Source of the DNA: a virus
IMG/VR virus record: IMGVR_UViG_3300035698_004085
Coordinates: 62,001 to 126,000 of that record
Direction: 5' to 3' (one strand)
Length of the DNA: 64,000 nucleotides
Part shown: piece by piece, positions 35,276 through 43,768 of the stretch
Layout: each line of letters opens with the position of its first letter
Numbering within the stretch: position 1 is the first letter of the stretch
The notes under the pieces: generated by a model
The model's database searches: none
What the model saw: the letters and a program-made list of their open reading frames with translations, nothing else
What the model was told of the DNA's origin: nothing
Made by a program: the position numbers and the translations under genes

Positions 35276-36486
35276 TGAAAAAAGCTCAAGAAGATAATTT
35301 AGGATATGACCAAGAGTATACAATGCTCCTATTTGGTTATGACGTAGCTATTGTACCTTCAGATATGGGTCCTGATTATTTTTATGTAACTTTACACGAG
35401 TTAGGCGCTGAAGTTTTTGGTGAGGACATCCCAATTCCGCCAATTCAGCCAAACGAAACTAACGAAGAGAGTATTAACAACGTTGCTCAAACCGCTATTG
35501 ATATGTTTGAATCTCAACGCGGAACATTAGGTGAAGGAGCAGGAGCTATGGAAGCATCTGTAAAGAAGCTAGCATTTATGTGGCAAAGTGATATGGAATC
35601 TTTCTATATGAAATTAAAAGGCACTCCTTACGAGGAAATGGCTTACAATCTTATAGAACGATATTACGAAGTAGAAGTTGAAGAAGCTGCATATGTTGAT
35701 GCTGCGAGCGATGAGCGAGCAGAGTGTGCCAATATTGAGCATCAGCTTAAAATGCTCAATCTGCAAAGAATGCAAATGTCTAAGGCAGATACTAAAGTCA
35801 TTATTATCCAGGCAACTTATAAAGAATCTTGGATAGGTGATGCAGAAGAGATTCAGCGCTTCTTAGACAAATTCATTAGCTCACCTCTTGAAGGATCTGT
35901 CGTAAAGCTAATTAGTAGCTATCTAGACCTTAAAGAAGTTATTCGTAAACAAGAAATGGGGATAGAAGATTTCTGGGAGAGTAGATCAGACATTCGTAGC
36001 CAAATGGAAAGCTTGGAAATGGAAGCTCTTCAAGTAAATGTCGTAGAGAAGATCCCAACTAGCGGTCTAGATGCTTTCCCAGCAATGGGTGAAGAGATAG
36101 CTGAGTTAATGGACGGCGTAGCAATGGACGAACCTCTTGAGCCTATGTCAGACCTAATGCCTTTTACAGCTGGCAAAGATCCTGAAGAAGAGGATGAATT
36201 TATTCCAGTAGAAGATCGCATTGAAGAGCTTGGAGAGTTTCATAAAGGTTTAGACGTTGCTGAAGTAATTCCTCCTGAGAATAAGAGCTTTGAAATCGGT
36301 GATGAAGTAAAGCTGTCTAAAGAGTTTGAAGTCTTCAATGTAGCAGGGGCTTTAACAGTGCTTTCTAAAGGCGCTCTCGGAGTTGTTGAGAGCTTAGGAG
36401 ACGGAACAGCTGAGAACTATGTAGTAAGGTTCTTAGAAGATCAGGTATGTATACCAATTCCTTCTAAAATATTAACGAAGAAATAG
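35275..36486 (+). CDS. Unknown acidic protein of the KAQ cluster
   Basis: 403 residues from ATG 35275, coupled to the preceding stop; it begins MKKAQEDN. An earlier in-frame ATG at 35260 lies inside the previous gene. Helical, with a KOW/SH3-like end (IGDEVKLSKEFEVFN, GALGVVESLGDG). Last gene of region 2. Confidence 0.6.
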   Translation: MKKAQEDNLGYDQEYTMLLFGYDVAIVPSDMGPDYFYVTLHELGAEVFGEDIPIPPIQPNETNEESINNVAQTAIDMFESQRGTLGEGAGAMEASVKKLAFMWQSDMESFYMKLKGTPYEEMAYNLIERYYEVEVEEAAYVDAASDERAECANIEHQLKMLNLQRMQMSKADTKVIIIQATYKESWIGDAEEIQRFLDKFISSPLEGSVVKLISSYLDLKEVIRKQEMGIEDFWESRSDIRSQMESLEMEALQVNVVEKIPTSGLDAFPAMGEEIAELMDGVAMDEPLEPMSDLMPFTAGKDPEEEDEFIPVEDRIEELGEFHKGLDVAEVIPPENKSFEIGDEVKLSKEFEVFNVAGALTVLSKGALGVVESLGDGTAENYVVRFLEDQVCIPIPSKILTKK

Positions 36487-36605
36487 CGGGTCGTACTCAA
36501 CTTATAGCTTTGGGTTACCGCACGTTATTCGGCAGACTTTGTAAGTTCTGTTATAGGAAAGTTTCGCTTAAAAACTGGCAATTAACGTAGATTGATAAGG
36601 AGACT
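36487..36605 (+). other. Intergenic region before nrdJ
   Basis: 119 bp with no gene. It has short self-complementary stretches (CGGGT and ACCGC) and a GATAAGGAG ribosome site at the end. I see no cobalamin riboswitch signature and no clear promoter, though TTATAG near 36552 could be a weak -10. Confidence 0.4.
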
Positions 36606-39476
36606 ATGGAGCGTATGACAATTAAAACTCGTAAACATGACGTTGAAATTAAGAATACTGAAGGCGAGACAATATTTGAAAGGAAAGGTTTTGAGATACC
36701 TGAAGCTTGGGGGGATCGAGCTGCTTTGATAGTAGCCTCTAAGTATGCTACGAATTCCGAAACAAGTGCTATTCAAATTATTGATAGAGTGGTTAATACG
36801 ATAACTGCTTGGGGGATTGAGCATGACTATTTCTCTTCTCCCATAGATGCTTTAGGAAATGAAGAGAGCACAGACTATTACAAATTCAGTAAAAGTCTAA
36901 AAGAAATTCTGATAGATCAAAGAGCAGCCTTCAACACCCCCGTAAATATGAATCTAGGTGCTCCTGGACATGACCAACAGGCTGCTGCTTGCTTCTTAGG
37001 ACATGTTGAAGACACCATGGAAGATATTGCTCAACACGTTACCAGAGCAACTAAGGTTTTTAAATCAGGATCAGGCATTGGCTTAAACGTCTCAAACATA
37101 AGAGGCGAGGGTGAAAAACTCTCGAATAAGGGCAGTTCCAGCGGGATAATTTCCTTTATGAGAATGTGGGATAAAGCTAGTGGGACTGTAAAATCTGGTG
37201 GACGCTCAAGAAGGGCAGCAGTCCTATTAAGCATGGAGCCTAGTCACCCAGACATTCAAGAATTCATCCACTGTAAGTCTGATGAAGAGAAGAAAGCTAG
37301 AGTTTTAATTGACGCTGGAATATCTGTCGAAGAAGCATACTCGACAATCGATTTCCAGAATGCTAACCACTCCATTGCTGTCTCAGATAAGTTTATGAAA
37401 GCTGTAGAGAACAATGAAGACTGGGAACTTACTAATAGAGCTGATAAAAAGGTTGCGAAGGTTCTAAAAGCGCAAGATTTGTTTAATGAGGTATGCGAAC
37501 AAGCGTGGAATACTGGAGATCCCGGTCTTCAGTTTCTGGACAGAATTAATTATGACAATCCAGTGCAAGATACCGGAATCATTGAAGTAAGCAACCCTTG
37601 TCAACCTGCTGAAGCGACTGTATTGACTCCTATGGGGATAAAAACTTTTGCAGATATTGATGTAGGCTCAATTATTTGGTCTGGTAAAAATTGGACAAAT
37701 GTGGTTAAGAAAGTGGCGACAGGAGTTAAGCCTGTTTTTAAGTATAGGACAACGGCGGGTTATTTTTTAGGAACAGAGGATCATCAAGTTATTCAAAACG
37801 GAAAAAGGGTTAAAGCAAAAGAAGCTAAAACTATAGATATTGCCGAAGAGCCTATGAGTTTAAGTTCTTCGTCGGAAAAGACTTCTAAAATTGTAGAAAT
37901 AACCAAGATGGGAGATATGCCTGTCTGGGATATTACTGTAGAGTCTGAAGACCATACATACTGGACAGGTGGGCTACTTGTGTCTAATTGCGGGGAAATA
38001 TATGGCATACGATGGACTTCTTGTAACTTATGTTCAATTAATATCTTAAAGTATCTGAAAAAGGATAATACGTTTGATTTAGTAAAGCTTCAAGCTGATG
38101 TTAATTTATTGGTTATGGCTCAAGACATACTCATAGAAGGCGCGTATTACCCTACTGAGGACTTTAAGAGGGTTTCCCACAGTACTCGTCCTATAGGTTT
38201 AGGTCTGACGAACCTTGGGGCACTCCTGATGATCATGGGGTATCCTTACGATAGTGATGAGGCAAGAGGGCTTGCTAAAGATCTGTATGAGCAAATTAGT
38301 AAGTTTGCAGCTTTGCAGAGTATAGATCTGGCAAAGAAGTTTGGCAGCTTTTCTGAAATTGAAGTTGGTAAAAACAGGGAATATGTAGCTCAAGTAATGG
38401 GGAGAGTTACTGGAGACTTAGGCATTTATGATGCAGTTGTTCAACACGGGATAAGGAATTCTCAGGTAACTACTAGTATGCCCGCTGGCACCGTTTCGTT
38501 TATGTTAGACGCAGACTCAACAGGAACTGAGCCTTTATTCGCATTATCTTCGGTTAAGCAATTAACTGGCGGTGGTTTTATGGAGATAGTACCTGATTGT
38601 GTTCAAGAAGCGTTGGGTAGATTTGAAACTAAAACGGTTGGGTCACTAAGGGGTAAGCAAACAGATCTATCTGTATCAAGTTTATCAGAAGAGGATAAAA
38701 GGGTTTTCGCAACGGCTAATGAAATTTCAGTTGAAGGACATATTAGGATGATGGCAGCTCTTCAATCGAGAATTTCTTCTGGTATAAGCAAGACTGTTAA
38801 CTTACCTGCTTCAGCTACGGTTGAGGATGTTAAAAATGCTTATATGATGGCTTGGAAAGAAGGGTTAAAGGGGATCACAATTTATAGAGACGGTTCAAAG
38901 AGTATGCAACCATTAACTGCTAAGAAAGACGAGAAAGACACTGGAGTAAAAACGCTGGTCAAAAAGGATGGAGAGGAGAGGCGCACTATTAGACGAAGAC
39001 TACCTGATGAACGAAAGTCTATTACTCACAAATTTGATATTGGAGGTTTTGAAGGATATATAACAGCGGGTATGTACGAGGATGGGACTCCTGGAGAGTT
39101 GTTTATTAGGGCTTCTACTCTGGGGTCAGCTGCTAGCGGTTTATTAGACTCTTTTTCTATTGCTATTTCTATGGCTTTGCAGTATGGAGTTCCGCTAGAG
39201 CATTTGGTTGAGAAGCTTAAAAATGTAAGGTTTGAGCCTGCGGGGGTTACTAGAAATGCTCAATTGCCTATCGCTAAGAGCATTGTTTCTTATGTGTTTA
39301 CTTGGCTTGAGCGGAAGTTTTTAGAGGTTGAGGTAAAGCCTGACTCGATTCCTCCGATTGACTATGAAAAGGCTGAGCCTTCAGGGGATCTATGTACTAG
39401 TTGTGGCTCTTTAATGCAGCGTCTTGGGGGATGCTGGTACTGCAGCTCTTGTTCTAGTTCAACCGGTTGCTCGTAG
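36606..39476 (+). CDS. nrdJ: Class II (B12-dependent) ribonucleotide reductase with mini-intein
   Basis: 956 residues as translated; about 826 after intein removal. Reduces ribonucleotides for phage DNA synthesis. The barrel core shows the NPCGE catalytic cysteine site, split by the intein, then the NLCSINILKYL and TSMPAGTVSFMLDADSTGTEP loops. The C-terminal TSCPD-type part (DIGGFEGYITAG, GTPGELFIRASTLGS) and a Cys-rich tail (CTSCGSLMQ, CWYCSSC) mark it as NrdJ-type. No small subunit gene is seen, as expected for class II. Its own unit, with a gap on each side. Confidence 0.92.
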   Translation: MERMTIKTRKHDVEIKNTEGETIFERKGFEIPEAWGDRAALIVASKYATNSETSAIQIIDRVVNTITAWGIEHDYFSSPIDALGNEESTDYYKFSKSLKEILIDQRAAFNTPVNMNLGAPGHDQQAAACFLGHVEDTMEDIAQHVTRATKVFKSGSGIGLNVSNIRGEGEKLSNKGSSSGIISFMRMWDKASGTVKSGGRSRRAAVLLSMEPSHPDIQEFIHCKSDEEKKARVLIDAGISVEEAYSTIDFQNANHSIAVSDKFMKAVENNEDWELTNRADKKVAKVLKAQDLFNEVCEQAWNTGDPGLQFLDRINYDNPVQDTGIIEVSNPCQPAEATVLTPMGIKTFADIDVGSIIWSGKNWTNVVKKVATGVKPVFKYRTTAGYFLGTEDHQVIQNGKRVKAKEAKTIDIAEEPMSLSSSSEKTSKIVEITKMGDMPVWDITVESEDHTYWTGGLLVSNCGEIYGIRWTSCNLCSINILKYLKKDNTFDLVKLQADVNLLVMAQDILIEGAYYPTEDFKRVSHSTRPIGLGLTNLGALLMIMGYPYDSDEARGLAKDLYEQISKFAALQSIDLAKKFGSFSEIEVGKNREYVAQVMGRVTGDLGIYDAVVQHGIRNSQVTTSMPAGTVSFMLDADSTGTEPLFALSSVKQLTGGGFMEIVPDCVQEALGRFETKTVGSLRGKQTDLSVSSLSEEDKRVFATANEISVEGHIRMMAALQSRISSGISKTVNLPASATVEDVKNAYMMAWKEGLKGITIYRDGSKSMQPLTAKKDEKDTGVKTLVKKDGEERRTIRRRLPDERKSITHKFDIGGFEGYITAGMYEDGTPGELFIRASTLGSAASGLLDSFSIAISMALQYGVPLEHLVEKLKNVRFEPAGVTRNAQLPIAKSIVSYVFTWLERKFLEVEVKPDSIPPIDYEKAEPSGDLCTSCGSLMQRLGGCWYCSSCSSSTGCS
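37599..37988 (+). mobile_element. Mini-intein inserted at the NPCGE motif of nrdJ
   Basis: 130 residues from Cys1 (CQPAEATVLTP) to the terminal Asn (GGLLVSN), followed by extein Cys+1 (CGEIYG). Splice block A (TVLTPMGIKTFADID), block B with GTEDHQV, and block F (DHTYWTGGLLVSN) are present. The residue before the last Asn is Ser rather than the usual His. There is no homing endonuclease domain. Splicing would rejoin NP and CGE to form the catalytic site. Confidence 0.92.
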
Positions 39477-39610
39477 TGAAGTCTTTAGTATTTTGTGGCT
39501 TTCTTTTGGTATCCGCATAAGAGCGTTATGGAAGCCCTATACAAAAAAGCAAGTATTCTACAGGGTCCCCTCTCCTAAATAACTTTCTTTAATTTTTCTT
39601 CATATTTTTG
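39477..39610 (+). other. Intergenic region after nrdJ
   Basis: About 130 bp with no gene. A 7-bp stem GGCTTTC / GGAAGCC (about 39497-39535) could be a weak terminator, but no T tract follows. The last 30 bp are AT-rich and look like an UP element for the next promoter. Confidence 0.4.
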
Positions 39611-39639
39611 TTGACAGCCGTTCTCAGGTTTGCTAAGCT
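39611..39639 (+). promoter_or_regulatory. TTGACA-N17-TAAGCT promoter with GGGAAAC leader
   Basis: TTGACA 39611-39616, 17 nt, TAAGCT 39634-39639, with AT-rich sequence (tatttttg) just upstream. GGGAAACC follows at 39653-39660, inside the leader of the gene at 39679. Confidence 0.75.
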
Positions 39640-39678
39640 GTATTCATGGCAAGGGAAACCACAACAAAGGAAAAGAAA

Positions 39679-39903
39679 ATGTCTAAACATTGTCACGCGC
39701 AAATAGAGTATTTGAATGAGGAAAAAGTTTCGGTAGAGTCGCTTGTAGGCTTTAACCCCTTGGCCAAGGATGACAGAGAATTTGTCCATGCCTTGTTGGA
39801 CGAGTTTCTGGATCATTTGGCAAGTCGATTTGACAATAACTCAGACGCAGGGGGTGAGCAGATCGATGCTCGATTCATCGTTTTTGACGGTTTTGAGAGT
39901 TGA
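39679..39903 (+). CDS. Unknown small acidic protein
   Basis: 74 residues from ATG 39679, placed after AAAGGA. An upstream in-frame ATG at 39646 lies within the conserved leader and is unlikely. Acidic, helical (FVHALLDEFLDHLASR). Family not recognised. Confidence 0.6.
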   Translation: MSKHCHAQIEYLNEEKVSVESLVGFNPLAKDDREFVHALLDEFLDHLASRFDNNSDAGGEQIDARFIVFDGFES

Positions 39904-39916
39904 AAGGAAATTAAAA

Positions 39917-40192
39917 ATGACTGATTTTCATAGTAAAATGATTAATCTTGAGATACCAAAAGGTGTATTGCCGGTTTTGGATCGTGGGGCATCTTATCGA
40001 CTTGGGCACAAAGACGCAAGGCATGCAGCAGCTGAGATTGCTTTGGAGGCTGACTCGGAGATTGAGGAGCTTCGGCTGGCTCTTCTGGGTGCTGCTAGTA
40101 CTTTGGAAATCTTTGCAAAATATTCTAGGGATTCTGAAATTGATGATGTTAAAAAAGTAGTGGAGAATATTGAAAAAGTTTTGTGGAAATAA
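39917..40192 (+). CDS. Unknown helical protein
   Basis: 91 residues from ATG 39917 (GAAAGGA eight bases upstream). Strand at the start (INLEIPKGVLPVLDRG), then helices rich in Ala and Glu. A longer frame starting at 39770 overlaps the previous gene and is not needed. Confidence 0.65.
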   Translation: MTDFHSKMINLEIPKGVLPVLDRGASYRLGHKDARHAAAEIALEADSEIEELRLALLGAASTLEIFAKYSRDSEIDDVKKVVENIEKVLWK

Positions 40193-40248
40193 TATAGAAG
40201 GAGAAGACAAACACTAACGCAGGAACAACAAACAACGGGAGCAAGACA

Positions 40249-40449
40249 ATGAGAAGCGTACATACCAGAATGATGAACTTTCAGTACGAGACTGGTTACG
40301 TTAAAGGGCAGGTGGACGCAAAGTGCGCAGCAGCTAAGACTTATTTGAGAGTAAATAAAGAGATCTCTTCTCTCAATTCGACGATTGAAGATCTCAAAAA
40401 GGAGCTTCACGAGGCTTATAAAGACCTTGCTGCAGCTGAGGGAGTTTAA
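40249..40449 (+). CDS. Unknown coiled-coil miniprotein
   Basis: 66 residues; the C-terminal half has coiled-coil character (VNKEISSLNSTIEDLKKEL). Purine-rich GGGAGCAAG upstream. Confidence 0.6.
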   Translation: MRSVHTRMMNFQYETGYVKGQVDAKCAAAKTYLRVNKEISSLNSTIEDLKKELHEAYKDLAAAEGV

Positions 40450-40451
40450 AA

Positions 40452-40610
40452 ATGGATGATTGTAAAATATGTGTTTATGCGGAACAGTGCGAAATCTATA
40501 ATAATTTAAAAAAGAAAAAGGACTGTATTATTCATCTTCCAGTATGGCTAGAAATAGACGGGTATATTGAGTTTGATAAGAAAGGTGTTAAAAATGAAAG
40601 ACAGGATTGA
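40452..40610 (+). CDS. Small Cys-containing protein
   Basis: 52 residues, ATG 40452. Four cysteines, three in CKICVYAEQC, suggest a metal site. Its end overlaps the next gene. Short and unsupported by homology, but spacing fits the operon. Confidence 0.5.
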   Translation: MDDCKICVYAEQCEIYNNLKKKKDCIIHLPVWLEIDGYIEFDKKGVKNERQD

Positions 40611-40782
40611 AGGGCATGGGTATAAAGCTCTTAAAAAGGCTTCGGAGATTATGGAGCATACTAAAGAGTTGAATGCTTTTAAGGTTGATACTCTGACTAA
40701 GGAGTCTAAGAGCCTTCAAGAGTACGTAGAGTATTTGGAGGATGAACTGGATAAAGCAGGAATTAATTATTACAAAAGATAG
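40594..40782 (+). CDS. Unknown coiled-coil miniprotein
   Basis: 62 residues from ATG 40594 (AAAGGTG upstream). Helical, ends YVEYLEDELDKAG. Overlaps the previous gene by 17 nt. Confidence 0.55.
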   Translation: MKDRIEGHGYKALKKASEIMEHTKELNAFKVDTLTKESKSLQEYVEYLEDELDKAGINYYKR

Positions 40783-40792
40783 ATAATAGAAC

Positions 40793-40821
40793 TTGACAAA
40801 AATGTAAAAGTGTAGTAAGTT
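40793..40821 (+). promoter_or_regulatory. TTGACA-N17-TAAGTT promoter
   Basis: TTGACA 40793-40798 and TAAGTT 40816-40821. Drives the first NSG-repeat gene. Confidence 0.7.
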
Positions 40822-40874
40822 AGTGTTTACTTGGCAGCATTGCTAATAGCTTCTAAATTTAAGGAGAGATAATT

Positions 40875-41753
40875 ATGAAGGGAATTAAAGCGGTTTATAA
40901 GATTAACCACAACACCTTTGCTTCAGGTGACGTTGGAGGTTCTACTTATACAGAGTTTAAAGTTGGTGAAACCTACGAGTTAGAAGGTCCGGTTAAGCTT
41001 TGTACTAACGGGTTTCACTTTTTCCGAGAGACAGACCTTTGTTTTGGTGTTGACTTTTACAAGCAATATACCGGGAATAGTAATAAGGAAACGGTATTGT
41101 TAGAGGTTGAAGCTCTAGGAGACATTGATAGCGATACGTATAAGGTATGTACTAACAAACTAAAAATTGTCCGATATATCCCCAAAAAAGAATGGGGGAA
41201 ACTGCTGGACAATAAACATAACTCAGGGTTTAATAACTCAGGGGATAGTAACTCAGGGTATAGAAACTCAGGGGATAGTAACTCAGGGGATAGTAACTCA
41301 GGGGATAGTAACTCAGGGGATAGTAACTCAGGATCTAGTAACTCAGGGGATAGAAACTCAGGGTCTAGAAACTCAGGGTACTATAACTCAGGATATGCTA
41401 ACTCAGGGGATTGTAACTCAGGGTCTAGAAACTCAGGGAGTTATAACTCAGGGTCTAATAACTCAGGGTCTAGAAACTCAGGGAGTTATAACTCAGGGTC
41501 TAATAACTCAGGGTATTTTAACAGTAATATTCCAACTGTTGTTAGAGTGTTCAACAAAGAGTGTGCTAGAGCTATTTGGTATCAGGCGTCTAAACCTAGT
41601 TTCTTTAATAAGTTAGACATTGTTAATAACTCTTATAAAAAAGCGTGGCAAGAGGCTTATAAGGGAGCTACTAAAGAGGATAAAGACCTTCTTCAAGCTC
41701 TTCCGAACTTTGATGCGGAAATCTTTGAAGAAATTACTGGAATTAAAATTTAA
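40875..41753 (+). CDS. NSG-pentapeptide repeat protein, copy 1
   Basis: 292 residues: a 115-residue N-terminal domain (GIKAVYKINHNTFASGDVGG), about 20 pentapeptide units of the form N-S-G-x-x (NSGDS, NSGYR, NSGSN), and an 80-residue C-terminal helical domain. The repeat resembles NxGxx pentapeptide families (best known from mycobacterial PPE proteins) that could form a beta-solenoid. Function unknown; DNA mimicry or protein binding is possible. Paralogue at 44105 is nearly identical outside the repeats. AAGGAGAGA box upstream. Confidence 0.8.
   Translation: MKGIKAVYKINHNTFASGDVGGSTYTEFKVGETYELEGPVKLCTNGFHFFRETDLCFGVDFYKQYTGNSNKETVLLEVEALGDIDSDTYKVCTNKLKIVRYIPKKEWGKLLDNKHNSGFNNSGDSNSGYRNSGDSNSGDSNSGDSNSGDSNSGSSNSGDRNSGSRNSGYYNSGYANSGDCNSGSRNSGSYNSGSNNSGSRNSGSYNSGSNNSGYFNSNIPTVVRVFNKECARAIWYQASKPSFFNKLDIVNNSYKKAWQEAYKGATKEDKDLLQALPNFDAEIFEEITGIKI
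41218..41520 (+). repeat. 15-bp tandem repeats (NSGxx codons)
   Basis: About 20 units with the fixed part aactcaggg(g/t) and a variable second half. All forward frames stay open because the unit is a multiple of three, which produces long spurious frames. Confidence 0.9.
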
Positions 41754-41763
41754 GGAGAAAAAG

Positions 41764-42327
41764 ATGTCGGGAATGACTAAAGCAGAATTGACAAAAGAGC
41801 TGAACCGGGTTAAGAAAGATCTTACGGAGAGTCTTGCCCATATGGGAACTCAGTACGATGAACTTGAAAATCTTACGGAGTTCTGTGATGAGCAGATAGA
41901 GGCTAAAGAAGATATTCAAAGTGAGATTGAGGCTCTTAAAGGAGACTATGTTGCAATGACCCAATATTCGTCAACCAAGGAGGACGAAGTTATTGAGCTA
42001 GAGAAAGAGCTTCAGACTTGGAAGGATCGTGCGTTTACTCAAGAGTTTCTTAGAAAGAACGATAAAGAGAATAAAGATATTGTGGATGCTGAGAGATCTG
42101 CAGCTACGATTAGGTCTACCAAGTATCAGCGTCGGTTGTCGCAAGCTTTGGAAATGTTGGAGATTCTAGCTGATAAAACCAATCATAAGTTTATGCTGTG
42201 TCCTTCTTGCACTTCTGGTGTTCTGTATTCTGAGGGAGATGAGGAGTATGAGGGTCTTAGATCTGCTACTAGAGCTTCTCGTCTTTGTCCTTCTTGTCTA
42301 GCTTCAATGAAGAATCCTTGGGAGTAG
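41764..42327 (+). CDS. Coiled-coil protein with C-terminal zinc site
   Basis: 187 residues from ATG 41764 (AAGGAG upstream). Long coiled coil (about 1-130), then two CPSC knuckles (around 150 and 175) that could bind zinc. Family not recognised. Confidence 0.65.
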   Translation: MSGMTKAELTKELNRVKKDLTESLAHMGTQYDELENLTEFCDEQIEAKEDIQSEIEALKGDYVAMTQYSSTKEDEVIELEKELQTWKDRAFTQEFLRKNDKENKDIVDAERSAATIRSTKYQRRLSQALEMLEILADKTNHKFMLCPSCTSGVLYSEGDEEYEGLRSATRASRLCPSCLASMKNPWE

Positions 42328-42331
42328 AACT

Positions 42332-42691
42332 ATGGATAAAGTTAATTGTAAAACCTGCGTGTATTATCGATATTGGATTTTGCACTTGTTTAATACTGGT
42401 CATAAGTGTATGGCTACGGAGCTTCCTTCACATTTTGACCCAATTGAAGGGGAAACACGTATGTTTGCAAGTTGCCGAGAAGTTAACGCAACAGGTGAGT
42501 GTAAGAAGTGGGAAGGATACCCTACGATTAATCCTGAGCGTGCGAAGCCTCAACCTTTGAAAGTTATGCGACCCTTAAAAGAAGTTGTTTTCTTCTGTTG
42601 GTTGAGTGATCTGTTCTACCCTTTGACAGAAGGATTTAAGAATACTTGGAAACAAGCTTTTCGAAATAGTGAGGCTGACCTGGATGCCTAA
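42332..42691 (+). CDS. Cys-containing protein, possibly membrane-associated
   Basis: 119 residues. Cysteines at C6, C9, C26 and C48 with histidines (CKTCVYYRYW, TGHKC) suggest a metal site. A hydrophobic C-terminal part (VVFFCWLSDLFYPL) may touch a membrane. Overlaps the start of dam. Confidence 0.6.
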   Translation: MDKVNCKTCVYYRYWILHLFNTGHKCMATELPSHFDPIEGETRMFASCREVNATGECKKWEGYPTINPERAKPQPLKVMRPLKEVVFFCWLSDLFYPLTEGFKNTWKQAFRNSEADLDA

Positions 42692-43487
42692 ATCATTCAT
42701 CAAGTGGGCTGGCGGAAAAGCCCAGATGCTTAAGTACATTAAGCCTCTAGTTCCAAAGTTTGACCAATATTATGAGCCATTTGTAGGTGGTGGCGCAGTC
42801 TTTTGGTCAATTTGTCCTGAAGACTATAAGAAGGCTCTTCTAAGCGATTCTAATGGAGAATTGATGACAGCGTACAAGGTTATTAGGGATGACGTAGAAG
42901 ACCTTATAACGTTGCTCAGGAAGTATCCTAATGATAAGGACTTCTTTCTCCAGATGAGAGCTATTATGCCTAATGACCTTGATCCGATTCCCAGGGCAGC
43001 TCGATTTATCTATTTGAATAAGACCTGTTTCAATGGACTTTATAGAGTTAACAAGAGTGGTGGTTTTAACTCCCCCTTTGGTAAGTATAAGAATCCTAAG
43101 ATTTGCGATGAGGATACTTTAAGATCTTGTAATAGAGCTTTGCAAGGGATTGAGCTGACTGCTACGTATTTTCAAAACGTTTTGCCAGAGGTTGAGGGGG
43201 CAAAGTCTTTTGTATATCTTGATCCGCCTTATGTTCCTATTGACAAGACAAGCTTTGTCAGTTATTCTAAAAAGGGATTTGGTCTGGAGCAGCATGAGGA
43301 GCTGGCTAAGATGATTGAAGGGATGGATAAGCGAGGGGTTAAGGTGCTTTTGTCTAATTCTGACACGGAATGGTGTAGAGAAAGATATAAAGGCTTGACA
43401 ATTACCGAGGTTCACGGTAGAAGATCAATTAACTCGAATGGTAAGGGTAGAGGAAACGTTGGAGAATTGTTGATAAGGAATTATTAA
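42684..43487 (+). CDS. dam: Dam-type adenine-N6 DNA methyltransferase
   Basis: 267 residues from ATG 42684, D12 class. FIKWAGGKAQ start, SAM-binding EPFVGGGAV (31-39), IYLNKTCFNGLYRVN, and catalytic DPPY (180-183). This is the second methyltransferase in the window; likely protects phage DNA. ATG overlaps the previous stop by 8 nt. Confidence 0.93.
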   Translation: MPKSFIKWAGGKAQMLKYIKPLVPKFDQYYEPFVGGGAVFWSICPEDYKKALLSDSNGELMTAYKVIRDDVEDLITLLRKYPNDKDFFLQMRAIMPNDLDPIPRAARFIYLNKTCFNGLYRVNKSGGFNSPFGKYKNPKICDEDTLRSCNRALQGIELTATYFQNVLPEVEGAKSFVYLDPPYVPIDKTSFVSYSKKGFGLEQHEELAKMIEGMDKRGVKVLLSNSDTEWCRERYKGLTITEVHGRRSINSNGKGRGNVGELLIRNY

Positions 43488-43488
43488 A

Positions 43489-43767
43489 ATGAGTAAGCCT
43501 TCTACGTTTAAGGTGGACTGGGAAAATATTAAAGATGACTCTCTTAGTTTTCCTGATCTGAAGTTTGAGGCGTCTAAGAGAGGTCTTATTTGTGAGATCC
43601 TTATTGATCAGAAGAAGTATGTTGGAGAAGATCCAGTAGGCTATGGCTGTTCAAACAGAGCAACTATTAAAATTGGTAGTGGAGACTATGTAGCTTATGC
43701 TTGTAAGAGTTGTTCTGATCTGATTAAGAATGAGTTTGATCGTGTAACTTTTCCTTGGGAGCTATAA
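43489..43767 (+). CDS. Unknown small protein with cysteines
   Basis: 92 residues, begins 1 nt after dam. C-terminal CKSC with earlier cysteines (YGCSNRA) suggests a zinc site. Family not recognised. Confidence 0.6.
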   Translation: MSKPSTFKVDWENIKDDSLSFPDLKFEASKRGLICEILIDQKKYVGEDPVGYGCSNRATIKIGSGDYVAYACKSCSDLIKNEFDRVTFPWEL

Positions 43768-43768
43768 A

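Noticed and set aside
36487-36605. Cobalamin riboswitch before the B12-dependent reductase
   Set aside because: The region is short and lacks the conserved B12-box sequence; only weak self-complementarity is seen.
41167-41616. 149-residue + frame rich in TQGI repeats inside the first NSG gene
   Set aside because: It is the shifted reading of the 15-bp repeats, which leave all frames open; no ribosome site, and the NSG frame has the conserved domains.
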